DNA of 64,000 nt from Rhizobium skierniewicense. Its GTDB lineage: Bacteria > Pseudomonadota > Alphaproteobacteria > Rhizobiales > Rhizobiaceae. Both the position numbers and the translations under genes were made by a program. The stretch spans positions 1-64,000 of the forward strand of contig NZ_JACIDV010000006.1 of NCBI RefSeq assembly GCF_014196515.1, given 5' to 3'. The first letter of the stretch is position 1. Every line of letters begins with the position of its first letter. The notes under the pieces are model-generated. The model searched no databases. It was not told the origin of the DNA and saw nothing but the letters and a program-made list of their open reading frames with translations. Shown here piece after piece: positions 28,067-37,209 of the stretch.

Positions 28067-30784
28067 ATGGAAAAAAGTTTAACGCGCTATATCTGGAATC
28101 ACACTCGGCGGCAGCAGGTCTTCATTCTGCTGATCGTCGCGTTATCGATGATACCGTATTTCCTTGCCTTTGATCTTCCCAAGCAGATCGTCAATGGTCC
28201 CATCCAGGGAGACGGGTTCGAGGGGGTAAACTCAACCCAACTCTTCATGCATCTGGCGTGGAATGTTCCATACATCGGGCAGATCACTCTGTTTCCCGGT
28301 ATCGAACTGACCAGATTTGGTATGTTAATGGGTCTGAGCCTGACGTTCCTTGCGCTCGTCATCATCAACGGCCTCTTCAAATATTACATCAACACCTACA
28401 AGGGTCGGCTGGGCGAGCGTCTGCTGCGCCGCATCCGCTTCCAGTTGATTGATCGCATCCTGCTGTTCCCGCCTTCCCACTTCAAGCGGGTCAAAGGCGC
28501 GGAAATCTCCAGCATGATCAAAGACGAAGTGGAGCCGCTTGGTGGCTTTACCGGCGATGCATTCGTTCAGCCGGCCCTTCTTGGCGGACAGGCACTGGCG
28601 GCCCTTTTCTTCATTCTCGTACAGAATTTCTGGCTAGGCCTGATTGCGGCCTTCATGGCTGCCATCCAGGTCGGCATCATTCCGCAGATGCGCCGCCGTC
28701 TGATCGAACTTGGCAGACAACGCCAGTTAAGCGCACGGCAACTCGCCGGCCGCATCGGCGAAATGGTGGATGGTATCGGCACGATCCACGCCTATGATAC
28801 GTCCAACTATGAACGCGCGGATGCAGCTCATCGGCTCGGCGAAATCTTCAAGATCCGCTATGACCTGTACCAGTGGAAATTCATCGTCAAATTCGTCAAT
28901 AATTTTCTGGCGCAGCTGACACCGTTCTTCTTTTACTCGCTGGGCGGCTATCTGACGCTGAGAGGAAGCCTCGACGTCGGTCAGCTCGTGGCGGTGATCA
29001 ACGCCTACAAAGAATTGCCTGGCCCGTTGAAAGAACTGATCGACTGGGATCAGGCTCGCCAGGATGTTCAGGTCAAATATGAGCAGGTGTTCGAGCAATT
29101 CGATTCCCCACTGATGATTGACGCCAAGATACAGGCGCTGTCGCCAGAAGCAGCCGCTGCCATCACAGGACCGATCGTTATTGCCGGGCTGTCTCTGGAT
29201 GACGACAGTGGTACACGCCTTCTTGAACAGGCGTCCTTGACGATCAATCCCGGTGAAACCATCGGCATTGTCGGGACAGCAGGCGCGGAAGCACTCGCCG
29301 ATGCTTTGGGCAGAACGCTATGGCCAACCTCCGGCAAGATCACCCTCGGCGACACCGATCTCCATGAATTGCCGGAAGCCGTGACCGGACGCCGTATCTC
29401 CTATGTGTCAGCCGATACCTATTTCTTCCACGCCAGCCTGAAAGAAAACCTTGTCTACGGTCTTAAACACGCACCTTTAAAGCCAAAAGAGTATAGCGGT
29501 TCAGACCTCGAACACCGGAAGTGGGAGATTCGCGAAGCAAAGATGGCTGAAAACCCCAATATTGATATCAACAGCGACTGGATCGACTATGCGTCCAGCC
29601 CTGCGGGAAGCGATGACGAGGAGAAGTTCCTGAAAGCCATGTTGGCCGTGCTCGATACGGTCCAGCTCGCACCGGATGTTCTTGAGTTCGCCTTGCGTTC
29701 GTCCATCGATCCCCTGACCGACCTGCATCTGGCAGCACGGGTGGTGGAGTTGCGGCAGGCTCTGCGCGCCGAGCTGGAACAGGAAAATCTCAGCGGCCTG
29801 ATCGTGCCCTTCGAATCCGACAGCTACAATGCCGAGGCGACGGTTGGCGAAAACATCATGTTCGGCACCATGCGGGATTCCTCGTCAGGAAGCCGCAAGA
29901 TCATCGATAGCGAGTATTTCCGCAATCTGATGCGCGGCAGCGGCCTGTCCGATACTCTGTTTGACATGGGCTTTACGATCGCTGAAAACGTGGTCGAAAT
30001 CTTCAGCGATCTTCCGCCTGATCATCCGTTTTTCCAGCAACTGACCTTCATGACGGCAGACGACATTCCCAGCTACCAGCAGATGCTGCAGCGTCTTCAG
30101 GGCAAAAGCTACAAGGATGCCACCGACGCCGAGAAACGCGCCATGCTGCGCCTCAGTTTCTTCTACATCGAGCCGCGCCAGCGTTTTGGTCTGCTGACGC
30201 AGGAGGTCATGGACAAGATTGTCGAGGTTCGGCACATGTTCCACGAGAAGCTGCCGGACGACCTGCGCAGCTGGATCGAACCCTACGATCCGGAAAAATA
30301 CGGTACGTCTGCCAGCCTTCTAGACAATATCCTGTTCGGCAAAATCAGCCACCGTTTCCCTGACGCATCCCGACGCATCACCAAGATTGTTGCTGATGCG
30401 ATGAAGAAGCAGGGCCTTTACGAAAAGGTTCTGGCTGTTGGACTCGAATTCAACCTGGGTGCGGGCGGCAAGCGGCTGGGCCCCTTGCAGCGTCAGAAGC
30501 TTAACCTGGCACGCGCCTTGATCAGAAAATCGGACTATTATGTTCTGAACCGCCCGCTTCCAGGCCTCGATCATCGCCTGCAACAGGAAATCGTTGACAA
30601 TGTCATCGCGTTCTTGCGCAACGATGGCGCCAATCCGGCCGTGTTGTGGGTCCTTTCAAACCCATCACTTTCAAAAATGTTTGACCGTGTTATCGTCATC
30701 AACCATGGGTCGATCGTTGCTGACGGACCATATGAGACTCTTGTCGAAGAAAACGATACATTCAAGGAAATGATCGCAGCCTGA
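28067..30784 (+). CDS. ABC-transporter-like protein with a degenerate, enlarged nucleotide-binding domain
   Basis: A 905-aa protein with an exporter-type membrane domain (about six helices, residues ~15-315) followed by an NBD-like region. Every ATPase motif is lost: the P-loop is GTAGAEAL (403-410) without Lys-Ser, the signature is LGPLQ (804-808), Walker B ends LNRP (827-830) instead of DEP, and the switch His is Asn865. Between Q-loop and signature lie about 340 residues, not ~50, holding three copies of one module: HASLKENLVYG (455-465), EATVGENIMFG (590-600), SASLLDNILFG (748-758). The frame is intact, so it is a diverged protein, not a broken gene. It leads a set of cAMP-related genes and may be a membrane scaffold or sensor. 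Confidence 0.85.
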   Translation: MEKSLTRYIWNHTRRQQVFILLIVALSMIPYFLAFDLPKQIVNGPIQGDGFEGVNSTQLFMHLAWNVPYIGQITLFPGIELTRFGMLMGLSLTFLALVIINGLFKYYINTYKGRLGERLLRRIRFQLIDRILLFPPSHFKRVKGAEISSMIKDEVEPLGGFTGDAFVQPALLGGQALAALFFILVQNFWLGLIAAFMAAIQVGIIPQMRRRLIELGRQRQLSARQLAGRIGEMVDGIGTIHAYDTSNYERADAAHRLGEIFKIRYDLYQWKFIVKFVNNFLAQLTPFFFYSLGGYLTLRGSLDVGQLVAVINAYKELPGPLKELIDWDQARQDVQVKYEQVFEQFDSPLMIDAKIQALSPEAAAAITGPIVIAGLSLDDDSGTRLLEQASLTINPGETIGIVGTAGAEALADALGRTLWPTSGKITLGDTDLHELPEAVTGRRISYVSADTYFFHASLKENLVYGLKHAPLKPKEYSGSDLEHRKWEIREAKMAENPNIDINSDWIDYASSPAGSDDEEKFLKAMLAVLDTVQLAPDVLEFALRSSIDPLTDLHLAARVVELRQALRAELEQENLSGLIVPFESDSYNAEATVGENIMFGTMRDSSSGSRKIIDSEYFRNLMRGSGLSDTLFDMGFTIAENVVEIFSDLPPDHPFFQQLTFMTADDIPSYQQMLQRLQGKSYKDATDAEKRAMLRLSFFYIEPRQRFGLLTQEVMDKIVEVRHMFHEKLPDDLRSWIEPYDPEKYGTSASLLDNILFGKISHRFPDASRRITKIVADAMKKQGLYEKVLAVGLEFNLGAGGKRLGPLQRQKLNLARALIRKSDYYVLNRPLPGLDHRLQQEIVDNVIAFLRNDGANPAVLWVLSNPSLSKMFDRVIVINHGSIVADGPYETLVEENDTFKEMIAA

Positions 30785-30824
30785 TCGGTTCGCGATGAAA
30801 CAGGAACACGCACAGGACGAGACG

Positions 30825-31301
30825 ATGCTTTTCAAAGACGAAATTCAGATGCTCAAACGCGTTCCATTCTTCAGCCAGATGGAACCCTCCAAGCTGAAGC
30901 TGCTGGCATTCGCGTCTGATCGAGTCTCCTATCACGCGGGCGACGAACTGTTTCGCCAGGGCGACATTGGCGACGCGGCTTACGTATTATTGACAGGCAA
31001 GGTCGATGTTCTCATCGATTCTCCGTCGGGACAGATAAAGCTGACCGAGATGAGTGGAAACGCAATTGTCGGTGAGATCGCCATTCTGTGCGACAGCGTC
31101 AGAACCGCGACCGTTCAGGCATCCACATCCGTCGAAGCATTGCGCATCAGCAAGGAACAATTCTTCAAACTGATGTCTGACTTCCCCGACATCACAATCA
31201 AGGTCATGCGTGTTCTGGCCGAGCGTTTGACCCAGACAACGACGGAGCTCAGCAAAGCGCGGTCCGCATCGAATGTGGAAACGCAACCGTCTTCTCAATA
31301 G
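30825..31301 (+). CDS. Stand-alone cyclic nucleotide-binding domain protein
   Basis: A 158-aa protein made of one Crp-type cyclic-nucleotide-binding fold plus a helical tail. The phosphate-binding cassette is VGEIAILCDSVRTATVQA, with the Glu and Arg that hold the ribose and phosphate of cAMP. There is no helix-turn-helix, so it does not act as a Crp-like transcription factor. An AGGACGAG ribosome site favours the ATG at 30825; an ATG at 30795 is possible. It follows the ABC-like gene by 40 bases or less and shares an operon with an adenylate cyclase, the probable source of its ligand. Confidence 0.85.
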   Translation: MLFKDEIQMLKRVPFFSQMEPSKLKLLAFASDRVSYHAGDELFRQGDIGDAAYVLLTGKVDVLIDSPSGQIKLTEMSGNAIVGEIAILCDSVRTATVQASTSVEALRISKEQFFKLMSDFPDITIKVMRVLAERLTQTTTELSKARSASNVETQPSSQ

Positions 31302-31370
31302 CCGCGAACAAAAAGAAAAATAAAAGTGGTCCTATTGTCATAAAAATGAAATGTTCGGTGTACTATTGGC

Positions 31371-31402
31371 GGAGACGCAAGTCGTCTCCCCGGAAATCGG
31401 GG
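31371..31402 (+). promoter_or_regulatory. Paired hairpins in the leader of the metallo-hydrolase gene
   Basis: GGAGACG-CAAGT-CGTCTCC (31371-31389) is followed by CCCCG-GAAAT-CGGGG (31388-31402). The two stems share two bases and so compete at their junction. There is no U tract. They lie 70 bases before the metallo-hydrolase start. Confidence 0.45.
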
Positions 31403-31446
31403 CAGAGACAAGAAGATACACGGGCGCCCATGGGAGGAAGCTTGGG

Positions 31447-31482
31447 ATGTTCGTGGTAAATTGGGGTGTATCATGGCATTGA
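31447..31482 (+). CDS. Possible 11-aa leader peptide overlapping the metallo-hydrolase start
   Basis: MFVVNWGVSWH, preceded by GGGAGGAAG, the best ribosome site in this area. Its stop lies ten bases past the ATG of the metallo-hydrolase gene in another frame, an arrangement suited to translational coupling. It may be chance. Confidence 0.3.
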   Translation: MFVVNWGVSWH

Positions 31483-32333
31483 ATTCCGACGATCACCGTC
31501 GGGACAATAAACAGGAATTTAGAGTTAAGATTTGGGGAGCGCGAGGAACGCTACCCGTTTCAGGAGACAAATTCCGTAAGTATGGTGGCAACACAATCTG
31601 CATCGAGGTGAGGTGCGGAGATCATGTCTTGTTATTCGATGCAGGATCAGGACTGCTTCCCGCAGGTCAGGCTCTGAAAGCCGAGGGCATCTGCGACGTC
31701 AACATGTTCTTTTCCCACTGTCATTACGACCACATCATCGGCTTCCCCTATTTCAAACCATTCTTCAATCGCCAGAACGATGTGCGCATCTGGTCCGGCC
31801 ATTTGGCAGGACAGAAAACGACACACGAGATGATCGCCGAATTCATGAGCCCGCCGTGGTTTCCTGTCCCACTTGACGTATGCTGCGCACAAATCGTTAC
31901 CGAGAATTTCAAGGCGGGAGATGTTCTTGCCGTCCATCCCGATCTCAACATCACCACCGGCATGCTCAACCACCCTGGAAATGCCATCGGTTACCGTATC
32001 GATTGGCAGGGCCGCAGCCTTGCGATCATCACGGACACGGAACACGAAGCCGGCAAGCTGGATAAATCGGTCTTAAAGCTCATCGATAATGTGGACCTCT
32101 TCCTCTATGATGCAAGCTTCACCGAGGCTGAGATGAACACATACAGGGGCTATGGTCACTCTTCATGGCAGCAAGCCGTTTTGCTGGCAAAGCACGCAAA
32201 CGCCAAGAGTGTCGGCCTCATTCATCACGCGCCTTTCCGCACAGATGACGAGATTGATGTTATCGAGGCAGATGCACAGAAAGAGTTCCCCGGCATGTTT
32301 GCAGCCTGGGACGGGCAAACGATAGAGCTGTAG
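31473..32333 (+). CDS. Metallo-beta-lactamase fold hydrolase, possible cyclic-nucleotide phosphodiesterase
   Basis: A 286-aa MBL-fold protein. The metal motif HxHxDH is SHCHYDHIIGFP, with further ligands in MLNHPGNAIGYR, the ITDTEH Asp, and a late His (IHHAP). The start (VKIWGARGTLPVSGDKFRKYGGNT) is that of the PhnP/RNase Z-related group acting on phosphodiesters. Lying between a cyclic-nucleotide-binding protein and an adenylate cyclase, it is a candidate cAMP phosphodiesterase; this is inference. The ATG at 31473 has GGGGTG before it; a TTG at 31461 is possible. Confidence 0.8.
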   Translation: MALNSDDHRRDNKQEFRVKIWGARGTLPVSGDKFRKYGGNTICIEVRCGDHVLLFDAGSGLLPAGQALKAEGICDVNMFFSHCHYDHIIGFPYFKPFFNRQNDVRIWSGHLAGQKTTHEMIAEFMSPPWFPVPLDVCCAQIVTENFKAGDVLAVHPDLNITTGMLNHPGNAIGYRIDWQGRSLAIITDTEHEAGKLDKSVLKLIDNVDLFLYDASFTEAEMNTYRGYGHSSWQQAVLLAKHANAKSVGLIHHAPFRTDDEIDVIEADAQKEFPGMFAAWDGQTIEL

Positions 32334-32486
32334 GCAGAGCATGTTTGATCGATGCCAACGACGTGATCTCCGACCGCTTCTGATTTTCAACGCATTGGCG
32401 TATAGCAACGAAACGCCATAAACAGGGACGTCTCCCCTGGCAATTTGCCGAACCGCGACAACACAAGGCAACTGGAGACACGCGGC

Positions 32487-34145
32487 ATGGCCAACATCCT
32501 ATCGGAAACGTCGCTGAGGCGTGCACGATTGCTGTCCGGCCTTATCATGCTCCTCTTCGTCTTCAGCCACCTATCCAACCACGCTCTGGCGCTGGTGTCG
32601 CTTGAGACCGCGGAAAACGGCCGCAGATGGTTCAGCCTTATCTGGCTCAATCCTGTCAGCAGTGTGATTTTTTACGGCGCGGTTCTCACGCACATCATTT
32701 TGGTCTTGCGGTCCATCTATGTGCGCCGTTCGCTAAAGATGCCGACGCGCGAGGCCTTGCAGATCATCATCGGTCTTTTAATCCCGTATATGATCATCGA
32801 TCATGCCAGTGGTATCCGCCTTTCACGGATGCTCTACGGCATCGACATCGGGTACGAGATCGTCATCAATAACTTCTGGATCCGCAATCCGATGTTAGGC
32901 CTGCGGCAAAGCACCGTCCTCATCCTGATATGGGCGCATGGATGCCTTGGCGTGTTCTTCTGGTTGCGCTATCGCGATTGGTATAAGAAGATCTCACCCT
33001 ATCTGCTGACCATTGCGGTGCTCTTGCCCATTCTGGCACTTCTGGGCTTCAGCGATGCGGGCCGGGAAATGGAGTACAATCCGCCGCCGCCGCGTGTTCC
33101 CCATGCCAATCAGGCCGAACTCGAGGCTGTGATCGACGGATTTACAAACGGTGCGAAAATTCTCTTCGGCAGCGCTGTTGTCTTCATCTTTGCACTTCGC
33201 GGCCTGCGCAGTTGGCGCCAACGGGCAAATGCATTCGAAATTCGTTATGAACACGGAGCGCTCGTCCGGGCATCCGCAGGCCTGAGCGTCCTGGAGGCGA
33301 GCCGAGCGGGCGGCGTATCCCACTTTTCAGCCTGTGGCGGCAAAGGCCGGTGTTCCACTTGCAGGGTGAGGATCATCAACACGCAAGGGCCGTTGCCGGA
33401 ACCGTCTACGATGGAACGTGCCACACTTCAGCGTATCCATGCCGATTCTGACGTCAGGCTCGGATGCCAACTTCGCCCCAAGCACAGTCTGAGCGTTGCC
33501 CTTCTCCTGGCCTCAAAACAGCAAAGTGACATTCCCGCCAGCGGCGAGCCGATCCGACCCGGTCGCGAAGAGGAAATCGCGGTGATGTTCTGTGATCTTC
33601 GAAATTTCACCGCATTGTCGGAAGCGCGCCTGCCCTATGACATGGTGTTTTTGCTCAACCGCTACTTCACCGTCGTCGGCCAGGCCGTTGAGCAGGCGGG
33701 TGGCAGGTTGGACAAGTTCATCGGTGATGGTGCGATGGCCCTATTCGGGCTCGATGGCAACAAGGAAACCGCAAGTCGCGATGCCTTGAAAGCTGCGGCA
33801 CTGATCCTTCGCAATATCGAGGCGCTCAACGAAGAACTCGAAAAGCAGTTTTCCGTCAAACTGCGTATCGTGATCGGCATCCACGCCGGCCCCTCTATTG
33901 TCGGTGTCATGGGCTACGGGGCGGCAAAAACACTCACTGCAATCGGTGATACTGTTAACGTCGCGAGCAGGCTCGAAAGCGCAGCAAAGGATTTCAATAC
34001 GGCAATTGTCGTGTCCGAACCGGTCATTGTGCAATCGGGCCATCCAAACGCAGTTTTGGAAAGCCGGACCATACCCATCCGAGGCAAAAGTGCGCACATG
34101 AAGGTCTTCCTGATTTCTGAAACAGAAAGCCAGCGCTTCGTTTAG
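32487..34145 (+). CDS. Membrane adenylate cyclase with SdhC-like anchor and 2Fe-2S domain
   Basis: A 552-aa class III cyclase. The N-terminal half has about six membrane helices (to ~240) with histidines at 28, 32, 69, 106 and 151 that could bind heme, like the succinate-dehydrogenase-type anchor described for S. meliloti CyaC. Next is a plant-type ferredoxin domain with Cys283, 289, 292 and 327. The catalytic domain (~362-515) has both metal Asp residues (FCD370, GD414G), Lys410 and Asp488 for adenine, and Arg495. All catalytic residues are present, so it should make cAMP, probably under redox control. GGAG precedes the ATG at 32487. It ends five bases from the convergent methyltransferase gene. 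Confidence 0.88.
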   Translation: MANILSETSLRRARLLSGLIMLLFVFSHLSNHALALVSLETAENGRRWFSLIWLNPVSSVIFYGAVLTHIILVLRSIYVRRSLKMPTREALQIIIGLLIPYMIIDHASGIRLSRMLYGIDIGYEIVINNFWIRNPMLGLRQSTVLILIWAHGCLGVFFWLRYRDWYKKISPYLLTIAVLLPILALLGFSDAGREMEYNPPPPRVPHANQAELEAVIDGFTNGAKILFGSAVVFIFALRGLRSWRQRANAFEIRYEHGALVRASAGLSVLEASRAGGVSHFSACGGKGRCSTCRVRIINTQGPLPEPSTMERATLQRIHADSDVRLGCQLRPKHSLSVALLLASKQQSDIPASGEPIRPGREEEIAVMFCDLRNFTALSEARLPYDMVFLLNRYFTVVGQAVEQAGGRLDKFIGDGAMALFGLDGNKETASRDALKAAALILRNIEALNEELEKQFSVKLRIVIGIHAGPSIVGVMGYGAAKTLTAIGDTVNVASRLESAAKDFNTAIVVSEPVIVQSGHPNAVLESRTIPIRGKSAHMKVFLISETESQRFV

Positions 34146-34150
34146 TCAGC

Positions 34151-34630
34151 CTATATCTTGCGATACAAGAAGTAGCGATCCGTGGGGACAGAACCAGGCA
34201 ATGGCAACGGATTGAGCGTTTTTTCCTCCAGCGGCAGACCGCTGATCGCCACCCCGCCTTTTCCCAACATGCCCGCAACAAGCTGTGGCAGCCATGTCAG
34301 TGTCACCGCATCCTTCTCGGCATAGCCGGTGCCGATATCGGCATGCACGAGGGCAGCTTCAATCCCGAGATAGGCCTGCGCCGTTTCGGCAATTTCACCG
34401 ATCACCAAGTCTTCTTCGGGGGGGACAGAGGATGCATGGGCACCCATCGCCCGGTCAAACGCGACGATGCGGCGATCGGGAAAGAGTTCGCGCAGATGGT
34501 TGAACGTGCGCCCGTTGCCAAGCCCGACTTCCATGACAGGCCCCGCAGGAAGATTGAGATCGGCATGAACATGGTTGAGAATATCGCGCTGCGCCGTCAG
34601 GCGGCGAATGAAGCTATCCAGTCTGCTCAT
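34151..34630 (-). CDS. Class I SAM-dependent methyltransferase-like protein
   Basis: A 159-aa protein with the SAM-binding glycine motif VMEVGLGNGRTFNHLRE and an acidic strand end (IVAFDRAMG). It is short for a methyltransferase and lacks an obvious substrate domain. The ATG at 34630 follows GGAAGAAAA and lies 13 bases after the nucleotide-sugar dehydrogenase stop, so the two probably form one transcript. The substrate is not evident; a sugar or lipid of the cell surface is possible from context. Confidence 0.75.
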   Translation of the reverse strand: MSRLDSFIRRLTAQRDILNHVHADLNLPAGPVMEVGLGNGRTFNHLRELFPDRRIVAFDRAMGAHASSVPPEEDLVIGEIAETAQAYLGIEAALVHADIGTGYAEKDAVTLTWLPQLVAGMLGKGGVAISGLPLEEKTLNPLPLPGSVPTDRYFLYRKI

Positions 34631-34643
34631 CTGTTTTCTTCCA

Positions 34644-36005
34644 TCAGGCTTTGATGATGTGGCTTGCGACGATACCACGCTTGGCAAACGCATTGCGCGT
34701 ATCGATGATCAGCGCAGACCACTCGCTCAGGCTCTGGTAATCGATCATATCGTGGTCCGTTGCGACCAGAACCGCATCGAAAGCCTCGATCGTCTGCTTG
34801 TCCCAGGCGACGGACTTCATGCCCAAGAGATCACCATATTCCCTGGTCTTCGGAATTTCTGCGACATAGGGATCGAAATAGGACGGCTGGCCGCTGCGCT
34901 CGATGATGAGTTCGATCAGCTTGAGGGATGGGCTTTCGCGAATGTCCGGCACGTTCTTCTTGTAAGCCAAGCCGACGATCAAGACCTTGGACCGGCTGAG
35001 CGCCTTACCGCGGTGAATATCAAGCGCTTCGGCCAGACGGCTGACGACATGGCGCGGCATGCCTGTGTTGATCTGCCCGGCAAGCTCGATGAAGCGCGTC
35101 GGCAGATCGTACTCACGCGATTTCCATGTCAAATAGAAGGGATCGATGGGAATGCAGTGACCACCCAGACCAGGCCCGGGATAAAACGGCATATAGCCGA
35201 ACGGCTTGGTCTTGGCCGCATCGATCACCTCCCATATGTCGATACCCATTGCCTCGTAAACGACCTTCAATTCGTTGACGAGGGCGATATTGACGGCACG
35301 AAAGACGTTTTCCGTGATTTTCACTGCCTCGGCCGTCGCGTTGGTGGAGACGGGGACAACGGTTTTAACGACAGATCCGTAAAACGTCACCATGAGTTCC
35401 GCTGCATCCGCACCCTCACCAGAGACAACTTTTGGAATGGTCGAGGTCTGGAAATCGCGATTGCCGGGGTCTTCACGCTCCGGCGAAAAACCGAGAAAGA
35501 AATCAACGCCGGATTTCAACCCGGTCTTTTCAAGAATGGTCTTCACCACGCCATCCGTCGTACCGGGATAGGTGGTCGATTCCAAGACGACGAGTTGTCC
35601 GGGGCGAAGCGTTTTCGCAATTTCACGGCACGTGTTTTCAACGTAAGACAGGTCTGGATCGCGATATTTCGTCAGAGGCGTCGGGACGCAAATGGCGATC
35701 ACGTCGCAATCGGCAAGCTGTGCAAAATCGCTGGTCGCGACAAAGCCGCCATCCCGGCGCGCGTCGTTCAAAACATCCTGTGAAACCGCTTCGATGTAGC
35801 TTTCACCGGCATCGATGGCCGTGATCTTACCTGGATCGATATCGAAGCCAATAACCTTGAAACCGGAATGGGCAATCGTCATAGCCAGCGGAAGACCGAC
35901 ATAACCGAGACCGATCACACCGGCTTTCGCCGTTTTTGACCCAATAATTCCAAGAAGTTGCTGTGCGTTTGAAGAGGAAGTCAAAGCTGATTGCGTCCCG
36001 CGCAT
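34644..36005 (-). CDS. Nucleotide-sugar dehydrogenase (UDP-GlcNAc/UDP-Glc 6-dehydrogenase family)
   Basis: Oxidises C6 of a UDP-sugar to the uronic acid in two NAD steps. The 453-aa product has the NAD motif GVIGLGYVGLPLA, the ESTTYPGTT strand, the catalytic cysteine in GPGLGGHCIPIDP and the C-terminal GLAYKKNVPDIRESPSLK. The sequence is closer to the WbpA/Tv(i)B group acting on N-acetyl sugars than to the Ugd group; the exact sugar needs testing. It is divergent from a glycosyltransferase gene. Confidence 0.9.
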   Translation of the reverse strand: MRGTQSALTSSSNAQQLLGIIGSKTAKAGVIGLGYVGLPLAMTIAHSGFKVIGFDIDPGKITAIDAGESYIEAVSQDVLNDARRDGGFVATSDFAQLADCDVIAICVPTPLTKYRDPDLSYVENTCREIAKTLRPGQLVVLESTTYPGTTDGVVKTILEKTGLKSGVDFFLGFSPEREDPGNRDFQTSTIPKVVSGEGADAAELMVTFYGSVVKTVVPVSTNATAEAVKITENVFRAVNIALVNELKVVYEAMGIDIWEVIDAAKTKPFGYMPFYPGPGLGGHCIPIDPFYLTWKSREYDLPTRFIELAGQINTGMPRHVVSRLAEALDIHRGKALSRSKVLIVGLAYKKNVPDIRESPSLKLIELIIERSGQPSYFDPYVAEIPKTREYGDLLGMKSVAWDKQTIEAFDAVLVATDHDMIDYQSLSEWSALIIDTRNAFAKRGIVASHIIKA

Positions 36006-36111
36006 GGAAAAACATGCCCATCAGTTGGGCGAGAAGGGGCACGGTGTCAAGGTTTAGAACCCTTTCAAATTCCCATTGACGAAGCGCCTGACGACAAAGC
36101 AGAACTGACGC

Positions 36112-37209
36112 ATGAAAATTGCATTCTACAGCCCGCTGAAATCACCCAATCATCCTGTTCCCTCCGGCGACCGGCTGATGTCGCGCCTGTTGATGCAGGC
36201 CATGCGTCTTTCAGGACATGAGGTGGAGGTGGTATCAGAGCTTCGCAGTTTCGTGCGCGAGCCGACAGGACAAAGCATCACTGACCTGAGATTGGTGGCG
36301 GAAACAGAGAAAGAGCGCATCGCTGCCACATGGATCCGCAAGGTCAAACCCGATCTCTGGTTCTGCTACCATCCCTACTATAAGGCGAGAGACCTTCTCG
36401 GACCTGAGCTGTGCAAACGTTTCGATGTCGTCTATGTCACGGCGGAAGCATCCTACGCGCCGAAACGCAACGCAATGGGTTGGGAAGAGATACAGGCTGC
36501 ACTTCTGGCCGATCTCCAGTTCGCCGCCGTCAACATTTGCTTCACCGGCAGAGATCATGACGGGCTTTCAAAAGCCGACATTGGCCTCCGCCTGGCCATG
36601 CTTGCGCCCTTTATCGACGCATCGACATTTGTAAAAAGAGCGCCATCCCCAAACCGGTATCGCTTGGCCACAGTTGCGATGATGCGCCCCGGTGACAAAG
36701 TCAGCAGCTATCGGGCGTTATCGGAGGCTTTGAAGCTGGTGCCCCCGGAACTTCCCTGGACATTGGATATCGTCGGAGACGGCCCAGAACGGGCGACGGT
36801 GGAAGACCTATTCGGCAGGTTCGACCCAAAACGCATCGTCTGGCATGGCGAACAACGGGCCGAAAAAATCTCTGAGATCCTGTCGCAGGCTTCGCTCTAC
36901 GTGTGGCCGGGACATGGGGAGGCCTATGGATTGGCTTATCTGGAAGCACAGGCTGCCGGTTTGCCCGTGATTGCGGAGCGGATCGCCGGCGTTCCGGAGG
37001 TCGTCATGGATGGTGAAACCGGTCTTCTGACGGAACCCGGTGACATCAAAACCTATGCCGATGCCTTGATATATCTGATGGAAAACGACGGTCAGCGTCA
37101 GGCGATGGCGGCGAAAGCCCGCCATTTCGCCACCTTCACCCGCTCCCTTGAACGTGCCGCCATGACATTGAATGATATTCTCGAAAATCTTCCGGAACAG
37201 ACGTCATGA
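36112..37209 (+). CDS. Glycosyltransferase family 4 protein
   Basis: A 365-aa GT-B transferase. The N-terminal domain starts MKIAFYSPLKSPNHPVPSGDR, and the C-terminal domain has the nucleotide-sugar site (LDIVGDGPERATVEDLF, then LYVWPGHGEAYGLAYLEAQAAGLPVIAERIAGVPEV compressed as E-x7-E). It is divergent from the nucleotide-sugar dehydrogenase and overlaps the following deacetylase gene by four bases (ATGA), which suggests that both act on the same polysaccharide. Donor and acceptor are unknown. Confidence 0.88.
   Translation: MKIAFYSPLKSPNHPVPSGDRLMSRLLMQAMRLSGHEVEVVSELRSFVREPTGQSITDLRLVAETEKERIAATWIRKVKPDLWFCYHPYYKARDLLGPELCKRFDVVYVTAEASYAPKRNAMGWEEIQAALLADLQFAAVNICFTGRDHDGLSKADIGLRLAMLAPFIDASTFVKRAPSPNRYRLATVAMMRPGDKVSSYRALSEALKLVPPELPWTLDIVGDGPERATVEDLFGRFDPKRIVWHGEQRAEKISEILSQASLYVWPGHGEAYGLAYLEAQAAGLPVIAERIAGVPEVVMDGETGLLTEPGDIKTYADALIYLMENDGQRQAMAAKARHFATFTRSLERAAMTLNDILENLPEQTS

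Noticed and set aside
28067-30784. The degenerate ABC gene as a pseudogene
   Set aside because: There is no stop or frameshift in 905 codons, codon use is normal, and the changed motifs sit in an otherwise well-kept fold, so it is a diverged protein.
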